From Acidobacteriota bacterium (GTDB taxonomy: Bacteria > Acidobacteriota > Terriglobia > UBA7540), in assembly GCA_021784615.1 (NCBI GenBank), contig JAJYHU010000299.1:1-7526 (forward strand): 7,526 nt of DNA. The letters run 5' to 3'. A model generated the notes under the pieces. It saw only the letters and a list, made by a program, of their open reading frames with translations, was not told the DNA's origin and did not search any database. The translations under genes were made by a program, and so were the position numbers. How positions within the stretch are numbered: the first letter of the stretch is position 1; every line of letters starts with the position of its first letter. Below, in pieces: positions 1-5,998 of the stretch.

Positions 1-845
1 CCGATGGCGAAGCCGATAAAGCACGGCCCGGCGTAGGCCCCCGGAACAAAGAGCAGAATGATCAACATCATTAGCAGTTCGACGCTGATCAGCATCATGC
101 CCACGCTCATTCCGGCTTCGACGGGAATCTGGTAGACCGGAAATGGCTTGCCCTCCAGGCTGGCAAAAGCGGTGCGGGAGTTCGCAAAAGTGTTGACCCG
201 GATGCCAAACCACGCCACTCCGTAGCTTCCGCAAATCCCGAACACACTGAACGCGAGAATAATGATGACGCTCACCGCCGGATATTTGAGGAGCAGTCCA
301 AAATACAACACGATGATCGCCGCAATGAAGATCCAGAGCAGAAACAGGAACTTGCCCTGCTGGATAAGGTAGGTCTTGCAGGTTTCCCAGATCAACTGGG
401 AGATCTCCGCCATCGAGCGGTGCACGGGGAGATTCTTCAGATGGCTGTAAATGGCCAGCCCGAACAGCAGCCCGAAGATGCAGAACAGAATGCCGAACAG
501 CAGCAGTTCGTGGCCGCCGATGCCGAGAAACTTGACCTGGGTGAAGTCGGGAAGCTTCAGATTGGCTTCGCCGGAAGTCTGTTCCGTGGCCTGGGCCAAG
601 GCTGAGGTTGTTCCCGCCAGGATGAAGGCGGCGCTTGCCGCGAAGGCCTTGACGATTCGGCGGCGTTCCATTCGCTTGCCCGCGAGCAGGTGGTAGACTC
701 GCTTCATGAGGGCCTTAAACCCGGCTAAAGTGGCCCGCGGGATCGCCGGCATTTGGAATGCATCGGCCTCAAAGTGCCGCGTGAACCACATTGCGATCAA
801 CAGCATTAGCCCGATGTCGGGCAGGACATGGCGAAGAAAGGTCAT
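1..845 (-). CDS. hppA: Membrane-bound ion-translocating pyrophosphatase, N-terminal part (cut by the left window edge)
   Basis: This integral membrane pump would hydrolyse cytoplasmic pyrophosphate and move H+ and/or Na+ outward. I read 281 full codons without a stop on the minus strand. Residues 1-100 hold a hydrophobic segment (about 7-21), a basic stretch KRMERRR (57-63), and a second signal-like helix ending at SALAQA (81-86). Next come FLGIGGHELLLFG (106-118), which starts a run of helices to about 205, then GIRVNTFANSRTAFASL (214-230) and FVPGAYAGPCFIGFAI (266-281). The last two blocks and their order match bacterial HppA proteins. The pyrophosphate-binding Asp/Lys motifs and the residues that decide K+ dependence lie outside the window, so the ion and K+ class cannot be called. 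The ATG at 845 is chosen because GAAGGA lies 7 nt upstream; internal Met47 and Met59 lack an SD. The roughly 58-residue extension before the second helix is longer than in many relatives. Confidence 0.9.
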   Translation of the reverse strand, partial: MTFLRHVLPDIGLMLLIAMWFTRHFEADAFQMPAIPRATLAGFKALMKRVYHLLAGKRMERRRIVKAFAASAAFILAGTTSALAQATEQTSGEANLKLPDFTQVKFLGIGGHELLLFGILFCIFGLLFGLAIYSHLKNLPVHRSMAEISQLIWETCKTYLIQQGKFLFLLWIFIAAIIVLYFGLLLKYPAVSVIIILAFSVFGICGSYGVAWFGIRVNTFANSRTAFASLEGKPFPVYQIPVEAGMSVGMMLISVELLMMLIILLFVPGAYAGPCFIGFAI

Positions 846-852
846 TTTGGTT

Positions 853-858
853 TCCTTC
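853..858 (-). promoter_or_regulatory. Ribosome binding site of hppA
   Basis: GAAGGA on the minus strand lies 7 nt before the ATG at 845. It fixes the long N-terminal form of the pyrophosphatase, since neither internal Met (47 or 59) has a comparable site. Confidence 0.7.
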
Positions 859-876
859 GATCGGAACGCTCGTTGG

Positions 877-909
877 TTGTGTGCCAGGAAGACTCAGTCG
901 ACCACACAA
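877..909 (-). repeat. 7-bp inverted repeat in the hppA leader
   Basis: TTGTGTG at 877-883 and CACACAA at 903-909 are perfect inverted copies separated by 19 nt. A small palindrome, GACT-C-AGTC (891-899), lies in the spacer. The whole element falls inside the predicted 5' untranslated leader of hppA, between the start site near 949 and the SD at 853-858. It could form a nested hairpin in the mRNA or be a protein-binding site. It matches no riboswitch class I recognise. Confidence 0.35.
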
Positions 910-955
910 GGACTGGGTTCTTCGGGAAGTTTTACGACCAGCTTGAAACCCTAGA

Positions 956-985
956 CTTATAACATACGCTAAAATTTCTCGTCAA
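956..985 (-). promoter_or_regulatory. Sigma70-like promoter for hppA
   Basis: On the minus strand, TTGACG (985-980) is followed by an 18-nt spacer and TATAAG (961-956). Each hexamer matches the consensus at five of six positions. Initiation would fall near 949, giving a leader of about 104 nt before the ATG at 845. The surrounding AT-rich stretch (about 950-990) stands out from the GC-rich background, which supports the call. Confidence 0.7.
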
Positions 986-1246
986 GATAAGAAGTCTTCA
1001 TCAGCGGCAATCACCTTTGAATATTCGCCGGCGCCTTTCAGGAATTACTCTGCCAAGTTCGCTGCGAGGGAAACCCCCATGGCTGAAGGATCTCAACAAG
1101 TTCTTGATAAGAAAGAGCCAGGCCACTCTCTTCGGGCGCGAAGAGACCGTGAGATCCCGGGGGGCTGACCCCTTCCGGAATGTTTTGCGAATCCTGGAAC
1201 CTATTCTTAAACTTTGGCGGACTCTCATCCAGCTTTACGATGTAGC
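986..1246. other. Intergenic stretch with no convincing gene
   Basis: This is the middle of the 505-bp gap between the divergent hppA and glycerate kinase genes. Both strands stay open for 75 to 87 codons (minus 1228-1001; plus from a TTG at 1017). Neither reading has an SD, and neither peptide has a recognisable motif. One is arginine-rich low-complexity sequence and overlaps the other. A GC-rich patch around 1155-1180 contains GGGGCTGACCCC, a 4-bp stem with a 4-nt loop that is too short to call a terminator. The stretch may be a gene remnant, a dispersed repeat or plain spacer. Confidence 0.4.
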
Positions 1247-1276
1247 TTGCCTTTCCGGGTTGAACTTCTCAATAAT
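1247..1276 (+). promoter_or_regulatory. Possible sigma70-like promoter for the glycerate kinase unit
   Basis: TTGCCT (1247-1252), an 18-nt spacer and AATAAT (1271-1276) match the consensus at four and five positions. Initiation near 1283 would give a leader of about 70 nt before the kinase start. It is weaker than the hppA promoter facing the other way, but it is the best candidate seen upstream of the plus-strand pair. Confidence 0.45.
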
Positions 1277-1350
1277 GTAGCAGAGCCTCGCAAGTTACAA
1301 CTGAGGTGGTATTGCAGGGACTTTGATTCACAGAAAGTTGCTGCCGACAG

Positions 1351-2709
1351 GTGACCATGAGTGTCGAAAGCAAAAGCTCCAGGCTTTCAAAGCCTGCATA
1401 CGGCCATGGGAAAACCATTGCCCGCCAGATTTTTCATGATGTCATCGCGGCCATTGACCTTCGCCACGCTATGATCGGCAAATTGCGCCGGGAGGATGAC
1501 GGCCTGATAGCGGGGGATGCTCGCTTGCCCTTCGCACGGCCTCCGCAGATCGTCGCTTTCGGGAAAGCCGCAGGCCGGATGTCCGCTGTGCTGGACGAAA
1601 TTTTGGGCGGAGAGACCGGAGAAGGCATTGTTGTCACGCCCGCCGCTCCCACCATCCAACTCAAAAACTTTCGCTATTTCACCGGAGGGCATCCATACCC
1701 TAACGCTGAGAGCCTGGCGGGCGCTGAAGCCGCCTTGCAGCTTGTCTCTCGCCTTGGGAGCGATGACCTGGTGATCTTCCTCGTTTCCGGAGGAGGGTCA
1801 GCGCTATTCGAAAAAACCTTCGATCCCGGGATTTCACTCGATGACCTGATTGAGTTCAATCATGTCCTTGTTACCTGCGGTTTGCCAATCGAGCGGATCA
1901 ACGTTCTGCGTAAACACCTGTCGGCGGTTAAAGGCGGACGCTTGGCAAAGGCGGCTTATCCTGCCCGCCAGCTCACAATTTTCGTTTCCGACGTCCCGGA
2001 CCATCTGCCATCGATGGTGGCTTCAGGTCCGACGATGCCCGACGATTCAACGCTCGATGAGTGCTATCGGCTGGCGCATGAAAATGATCTGATCGCGAGA
2101 TTCCCGGCGGCGGTGCGGCGGCAATTTGAACAGCGGTTTCTTGAGGAAACTCCCAAGCCGGGTGACCCCTGCTTTGAGAACTCGGAATACCTGTGCCTGC
2201 TTTCAAACCAGGAAGCCGTGGAGGCGGCCAAAAAAGCCGCGGAACGACAAGGCTTTATTTGCGCAATTGACCCGAACGAATGGGACGCCGATTATCGAAT
2301 CGTCGCCGATCACAACCTGGAATCGCTTGACGCTCTTGCCCGCGTGTACCCCGGGAAGCCCGTCGCCCTGATCGTTGGAGGGGAAGTTACTTGTCCGGTG
2401 ACAGGCTCCGGGATGGGTGGGCGCAACCAGGAGTACGTTCTCGACGCGGCGCAAAAGATCGCCCGGCAAAATCGCGTGGTCTTAAGCGCCGGGACGGACG
2501 GCCGCGACGGCAACAGCCCGGCAAGCGGGGCGGTGGCGGACGGGCAAACGGTAGCCCGTGCGCTTGCTTTGGGGCTTGACCCGGCGCATTACCTTGCCGA
2601 GAATGACTCCTATTACTTCTTCCGAACCCTTGGTGATACACTGGATACCGGCTTCACGGATAACAACGTCCGGGACATACGGCTGTGGCTCGATTTTGGA
2701 TTCCAGTGA
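1351..2709 (+). CDS. Glycerate 2-kinase, MOFRL/GckA type
   Basis: This cytoplasmic enzyme would phosphorylate D-glycerate with ATP to 2-phosphoglycerate, feeding lower glycolysis. The 452-residue length fits the family. In order: RQIFHDVIAAIDLRHA (25-40); VAFGKAAGRMS (68-78), with the active-site-type Lys72; TGGHPYPNAESLAGA (111-125); FLVSGGGSALF (143-153); the diagnostic block RKHLSAVKGGRLAKAAYPA (187-205); and SDVPDHLPSMVASGPTMPD (213-231). The C-terminal MOFRL region has GGEVTCPVTGSGMGGRNQE (343-361), SAGTDGRDG (379-387) and GFTDNNVRDI (434-443). The last motif is usually close to GPTGTNVxDL, so this copy is slightly divergent. The start is uncertain. GTG 1351 is the farthest possible, and ATG 1357 follows AGGTGA with only 2 nt between. 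The next gene encodes the likely preceding step (tartronate semialdehyde reduction), which supports the assignment over hydroxypyruvate reductase, the common older annotation of this family. Confidence 0.88.
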   Translation: MTMSVESKSSRLSKPAYGHGKTIARQIFHDVIAAIDLRHAMIGKLRREDDGLIAGDARLPFARPPQIVAFGKAAGRMSAVLDEILGGETGEGIVVTPAAPTIQLKNFRYFTGGHPYPNAESLAGAEAALQLVSRLGSDDLVIFLVSGGGSALFEKTFDPGISLDDLIEFNHVLVTCGLPIERINVLRKHLSAVKGGRLAKAAYPARQLTIFVSDVPDHLPSMVASGPTMPDDSTLDECYRLAHENDLIARFPAAVRRQFEQRFLEETPKPGDPCFENSEYLCLLSNQEAVEAAKKAAERQGFICAIDPNEWDADYRIVADHNLESLDALARVYPGKPVALIVGGEVTCPVTGSGMGGRNQEYVLDAAQKIARQNRVVLSAGTDGRDGNSPASGAVADGQTVARALALGLDPAHYLAENDSYYFFRTLGDTLDTGFTDNNVRDIRLWLDFGFQ

Positions 2710-2740
2710 AATCCCCGGCCGGCGAGTCTTTTCAAACTGT

Positions 2741-2758
2741 CCCCGGACCCTTCCGGGG
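2741..2758 (+). terminator. GC-rich hairpin between glycerate kinase and the reductase
   Basis: CCCCGGA (2741-2747), loop CCCT, and TCCGGGG (2752-2758) form a perfect 7-bp stem 32 nt after the kinase stop. No T-run follows directly; the nearest is TTTT at 2775-2778, right before the next SD. It is therefore more likely a partial attenuator, an mRNA stability or processing hairpin, or chance, than a full intrinsic terminator. Confidence 0.35.
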
Positions 2759-2778
2759 CTCCTTGCAAACTTACTTTT

Positions 2779-2784
2779 AGGAGG
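2779..2784 (+). promoter_or_regulatory. Consensus ribosome binding site of the reductase
   Basis: A full AGGAGG lies 6 nt before the ATG at 2791. It is much better than the site of the preceding kinase gene and suggests the reductase is made in higher amounts than the kinase from a shared message. Confidence 0.8.
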
Positions 2785-2790
2785 CGTTCA

Positions 2791-3714
2791 ATGGCGCAAT
2801 CTATCGGCTTTATCGGCTTGGGCATAATGGGCCAGCCGATGGCTTTGAATCTGGTCAAGGCTGGCTACCACCTGACCGTTTTCAACCGGACTCGCGGCAA
2901 GGCTGAGCCTCTTGAGCGCGCCGGCGCGCGCGTTGCCCGAACGCCCGCGGAAGCAGCCCAAAACGCCGACTTCATCGTGAGCATCGTGAGCGATTCGGCG
3001 GCCTCGGAAGAAGTCATCTCCGGAAAAGACGGTGTTCTGCAAACCATCCGCCCCGGCGCCATCGTGATCGATTCCGCGACCATCAGTCCGGTGGTCAGCC
3101 GGAAGCTTGCCTGCCAAACCGCCGGCAGGAAAGCGAGCTTTCTGGATGCCCCGGTAACCGGCAGCAAGCACGGTGCGGAAAAAGGCGAGCTGACTTTCAT
3201 GGTCGGCGGCAATCGCGAAACGTTTGAGAGCGCCATGCCGGTCCTCGAAGAGCTGGGCAAAAAGCATATTTACTGCGGCGAGCATGGAGCGGGACTTTCC
3301 GCCAAGCTGGCTCAGAACGCCATACAATCCACCATGCTTGAAATCTTCTGTGAAGGATTTGTCCTGGCCGCAAAATCCGGTGTGCGGCCTGAAGTGATGT
3401 TCGAAATCGTTCAGAACAGCATGGCTCGCTCGACGCTGACGGACTTTAAAGCGCCCTTTATTTTTAAGGGCGACTTTACACCCTATTTCCCACTCAAGTG
3501 GATGCACAAGGACGTGACGCTGGCCATGGAAGCGGCCTTCTCGAAAGGTGTTCCGATGCCGGTAACGGCCGCCGTAAAGGAAGTCTACGGCTCCGCGCGG
3601 GCGCAGGGTAAAGGCGATCTTGATTACGCTGCCGTCTGTACTTTTCTTGAAGAACTTGCGGGCGTCAAAGTCCGCTCCACTGAGGGAAAGAAGGCGGAAA
3701 GCGGAAAAGCCTGA
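2791..3714 (+). CDS. NAD(P)-dependent beta-hydroxyacid dehydrogenase, likely tartronate semialdehyde reductase
   Basis: This is a 3-hydroxyisobutyrate dehydrogenase family enzyme. The best guess is NAD(P)H reduction of tartronate semialdehyde (2-hydroxy-3-oxopropanoate) to D-glycerate, the substrate of the kinase encoded 81 bp upstream. At 307 residues it is close to family length. The N-terminal Rossmann fold has IGFIGLGIMGQPMALNLVKAG (from residue 5), with GLGIMG as the dinucleotide loop. FNRT (31-34) at the end of strand 2 leans toward NADPH. DAPVTGSKHGAEKG (119-132) is the substrate-binding stretch; its GSK resembles glyoxylate/succinic semialdehyde reductases more than the GGxxGA of GarR. 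GAGLSAKLAQN (166-176) carries the catalytic Lys172. The all-helical C-terminal domain includes FPLKWMHKDVTLA (233-245). Glyoxylate, succinic semialdehyde or 3-hydroxyisobutyrate remain possible substrates; context favours tartronate semialdehyde. No glyoxylate carboligase gene is visible. Its stop is 9 bp from the end of the convergent barrel gene. Confidence 0.82.
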   Translation: MAQSIGFIGLGIMGQPMALNLVKAGYHLTVFNRTRGKAEPLERAGARVARTPAEAAQNADFIVSIVSDSAASEEVISGKDGVLQTIRPGAIVIDSATISPVVSRKLACQTAGRKASFLDAPVTGSKHGAEKGELTFMVGGNRETFESAMPVLEELGKKHIYCGEHGAGLSAKLAQNAIQSTMLEIFCEGFVLAAKSGVRPEVMFEIVQNSMARSTLTDFKAPFIFKGDFTPYFPLKWMHKDVTLAMEAAFSKGVPMPVTAAVKEVYGSARAQGKGDLDYAAVCTFLEELAGVKVRSTEGKKAESGKA

Positions 3715-3723
3715 CGAGACAGC

Positions 3724-5439
3724 TTACGGAAGAAAGTTCCAGCCGCCCTCGTGGACGGTAGTGACGTAAAAGGCGTTGTTGCCGGTCCGCAAATCTTTCC
3801 CGTAAGTGAAAATAACAGAAACGCCGCCGAGGACACTCAATTTGGCTTGCCCGCCCGTATCCCAAAGCCACTGTCGAGACCCGAAGCCATTTGATCCCGA
3901 GTAGATCCTTCCCGTGTCAAGGAAGGGAGCCAGCCGCAGCTTGAACCATCCACTGTCATAAAGGTTCTTATTGATCTCCCAGTTTGATAGTAGGTAATCG
4001 CGGCCAAGAGGCGCGCTGCCTTTCCTGCCATCGCGCGTTCCGATGTGGGCGCGGAGCGGAAGGTTGTTGTCACGTTCGAGTCCCAGGATGAAGAGTTCGT
4101 CAAAGGGAACACTGCCGAATGTCTTTCCCGCGTAGAAATTCTCATCCACTTCATAGTCATCTCCACGAGACTGCGGAAACCAGCGCGCCCGCGCGGAACC
4201 CTGCAACTTGGAAAAATCGCCAAACCCTGATGCGTAGAGTTTGCCCAGGCTGCCCGTGGCGCTGGTGATCAGCGTAAATCGCTTCTCCGGGATTCGCAGA
4301 AGGGCGTAATCGCCTCGGGCGCGGAATTCCAGGGCGAAACCATTGGTGAAAAGAGAATTGGAAACTCCTGCCGGCACGTCGCGAAACCGGCGGTCAGACA
4401 GCGCCAGGCCGGCGGCCCAACTCAGGCGGCTGTTGACGATGGATTTGACCCCGCCGCCCGCTTCCAGTTTTTGCATGTTGAACGTTGTGAGAGGTGAACC
4501 CGTGACGTGAAAGGTTTGCGAAACGTCCCAGTTTTCGTTTCGGGCATCCACGTATAGCTGATAACGAAATTTTGGATTTCCCGCAAGAGGCGCCGAAACA
4601 GACGCAAAGATTCGCCTCTTTTGGTCGTCCCAGCGGAAGAGAGACTGGACGTTGAGCGCGGAGCCGCGCAGGTTGTAATACGCGGGGTAGACGGTTTCGT
4701 AGGGCGCTCCCCGCAAAAGCGAGAGAAGCCCAGAAAACTTATTTATGCCCCACCCGTTTCTTTCGACGCCGCTCAGGGTTAGATCAAAGCGATCGCTATT
4801 GCCGCCGGAATGAGGCACGAGGTCCAGGCGGAAAACCGGGAAGATTCCCAGTTGCTTCAGGCGCGCGCGCGTGGTCCGGTACTGATTGAGGAGCAGGATG
4901 CTGGCGGGCGAACACGTGAAGGCTCGGTCAAGCAACGCGGGATCGACGCGAAGCTGTGGAGGTGCCTTGATGTCTGCAATTTGGGGGTTCCCGGCACGGT
5001 TCCAATACTTGAGGGCTGCCGCGAGATTGCCGTCCAGGAAATACAGCGTCGCGAGAAAATTCAGAGCGTATCGGTCCTTCGGGTCCAAACGGAGAGCCCG
5101 GTGGAGTTCGTGCTTTGCCTTTCCAAAGCGTTTCTGCTCGAAGGCGATCCCGGCCATCTCCACCGGAAATCTCTTATCGTGCGGATATTGTTTTTCCGCC
5201 GCCTTGAAAACTCCGGCCGCCTTATCCCAGCGCTCCAGTTGAGCCAGTGCCATCCCGCGAAAGTAATCGAGGTCAGCTGATCGGGTGGAAGGGCAGGATG
5301 TAGCGCTCAACAAATCTTTCCATTGCCCTTCGTTGTAAAGTTTGTTGAGTGTGGAACTTGGGGCACAAGGCTTTTGGGCGTACGCGCCGGAAACGACGGC
5401 CAACAACAAGACGCCGAAGGAAAGAGTCTGAGCTTTCAC
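3724..5439 (-). CDS. TPR-POTRA-Omp85-like outer membrane barrel protein
   Basis: This is a predicted outer-membrane protein of 571 residues of unknown role. Residues 1-21 form a signal peptide ending SGAYA. Three 34-residue TPR-like repeats follow (about 55-88, 89-122, 123-153), with typical spacing of small, aromatic and Pro residues (DYFRGMALAQLERW; ALRLDPKDRYALNFLATLYF). Residues 165-226 look like one POTRA domain: RARLKQLGIFPVFRLDLVP (191-209) then DRFDLTLSGVER. The rest alternates polar and hydrophobic residues like a barrel. DELFILGLERDNNLPLRAH (447-465) sits where Omp85 proteins carry the LRGF/LRGY loop, and APFLDTGRIY (504-513) matches their conserved late strand. The C-terminal strands are GGVSVIFTYGKDL and NAFYVTTV. 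The final residue is Pro, not the usual aromatic. The start is a GTG overlapping the peptidase stop (GTGA) with no strong SD of its own, implying translational coupling. BamA, TamA or a two-partner-type transporter cannot be distinguished. Confidence 0.75.
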   Translation of the reverse strand: MKAQTLSFGVLLLAVVSGAYAQKPCAPSSTLNKLYNEGQWKDLLSATSCPSTRSADLDYFRGMALAQLERWDKAAGVFKAAEKQYPHDKRFPVEMAGIAFEQKRFGKAKHELHRALRLDPKDRYALNFLATLYFLDGNLAAALKYWNRAGNPQIADIKAPPQLRVDPALLDRAFTCSPASILLLNQYRTTRARLKQLGIFPVFRLDLVPHSGGNSDRFDLTLSGVERNGWGINKFSGLLSLLRGAPYETVYPAYYNLRGSALNVQSLFRWDDQKRRIFASVSAPLAGNPKFRYQLYVDARNENWDVSQTFHVTGSPLTTFNMQKLEAGGGVKSIVNSRLSWAAGLALSDRRFRDVPAGVSNSLFTNGFALEFRARGDYALLRIPEKRFTLITSATGSLGKLYASGFGDFSKLQGSARARWFPQSRGDDYEVDENFYAGKTFGSVPFDELFILGLERDNNLPLRAHIGTRDGRKGSAPLGRDYLLSNWEINKNLYDSGWFKLRLAPFLDTGRIYSGSNGFGSRQWLWDTGGQAKLSVLGGVSVIFTYGKDLRTGNNAFYVTTVHEGGWNFLP

Positions 5440-5993
5440 CGGGCAGGCCTGGGGACGGCCAAAAGTGTCCAGTTGTCCGTGGCTCTCCAGCGCTTCTCAA
5501 AACGGCTGCGGTCCATCTTCAGGAGTTTGCGCTGGGCCGGATCGTTGACCAGCACAACATGTTCCTGCCAATCAAGTCCCACGACAACGACGTAATGGAG
5601 TGGTTCCATCCTCCCTTCGCCCAGCGAAACGATCAGGGGACGTCCCTTGGAAAGATGATGTTTCAGGTCTTGCCATTGGCCGGAGAATGCAAAAACGCGG
5701 AAACCGTTTTGCCGGAAGTAGCGTTCCATGTCGGCCGCGTAAATGCCTTTGGCCTGGGGATTGTAAAGTGTGCGCTCGATTTGGCCTGCGTCCGCGGCGG
5801 CAGGCACGCGCCCATCTTCGCTCTGCTGCCAGTATTGCATCACCATTGAAATACATGCGGCCCCGCACCCGTTCGTCTTCTGGTGGACAAAAGGCACATT
5901 CAGCCAGAGCCCCCTTGGCGCTGCAAGGGCGGTTCCGAGCAGCGCGGGGAGCAGAGCCGCCGTCCATCGAACCGAACGCAGGCAACTTTGCAT
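5436..5993 (-). CDS. Secreted C39-like cysteine peptidase, PA2778-related, without its own TPRs
   Basis: This is a predicted periplasmic papain-like peptidase of the C39 group; its substrate is unknown. It has 185 residues, with a signal peptide (basic RSVRW, hydrophobic core 11-24, cleavage near ALAA at 22-25). The catalytic set is visible: Gln38 for the oxyanion hole, Cys43 in QKTNGCGAACISM (38-50), His133 in LHYVVVVG (132-139), and Asp151 in VLVNDPA (147-153). AKGIYAADMERYFRQNGF (81-98) and LKHHLSKGRPLIVSLGEG (110-127) fit the domain core. Unlike bacteriocin-processing C39 domains it is not fused to an ABC transporter. Unlike the Pseudomonas PA2778 family it stops after the peptidase domain; the TPRs come in the next gene. 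It starts 5 bp after the preceding stop (TAAGGAACATG, SD overlapping the stop) and its stop overlaps the next start by 4 bp. A non-proteolytic C39-like domain is less likely because all catalytic positions are present. Confidence 0.83.
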   Translation of the reverse strand: MQSCLRSVRWTAALLPALLGTALAAPRGLWLNVPFVHQKTNGCGAACISMVMQYWQQSEDGRVPAAADAGQIERTLYNPQAKGIYAADMERYFRQNGFRVFAFSGQWQDLKHHLSKGRPLIVSLGEGRMEPLHYVVVVGLDWQEHVVLVNDPAQRKLLKMDRSRFEKRWRATDNWTLLAVPRPAR

Positions 5994-5998
5994 GTTCC

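Noticed and set aside
1001..1280. Overlapping 75- and 87-codon frames on opposite strands upstream of the glycerate kinase
   Set aside because: Neither has an SD or a recognisable motif and they overlap each other, so the region is described as unassigned intergenic sequence instead.
2788..3507. 239-codon open frame on the minus strand, antisense to the reductase
   Set aside because: It is a shadow of the reductase codons, with no SD, no recognisable domain, and a basic, low-plausibility composition. The plus-strand gene has clear family motifs throughout.
3715..3723. Possible bidirectional terminator between the convergent reductase and barrel genes
   Set aside because: The gap is only 9 bp, and no stem with a T-run was found in it or just inside either gene end.
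4810..5849. Plus-strand frames of 156 and 166 codons opposite the barrel and peptidase genes
   Set aside because: They are antisense to well-supported genes, have no ribosome binding site and show no domain.
5436..5993. Bacteriocin export/processing cassette based on the C39 peptidase
   Set aside because: There is no ABC transporter or membrane domain on the peptidase, no double-glycine precursor gene and no immunity gene. The peptidase has a signal peptide, so it acts outside the cytoplasm.
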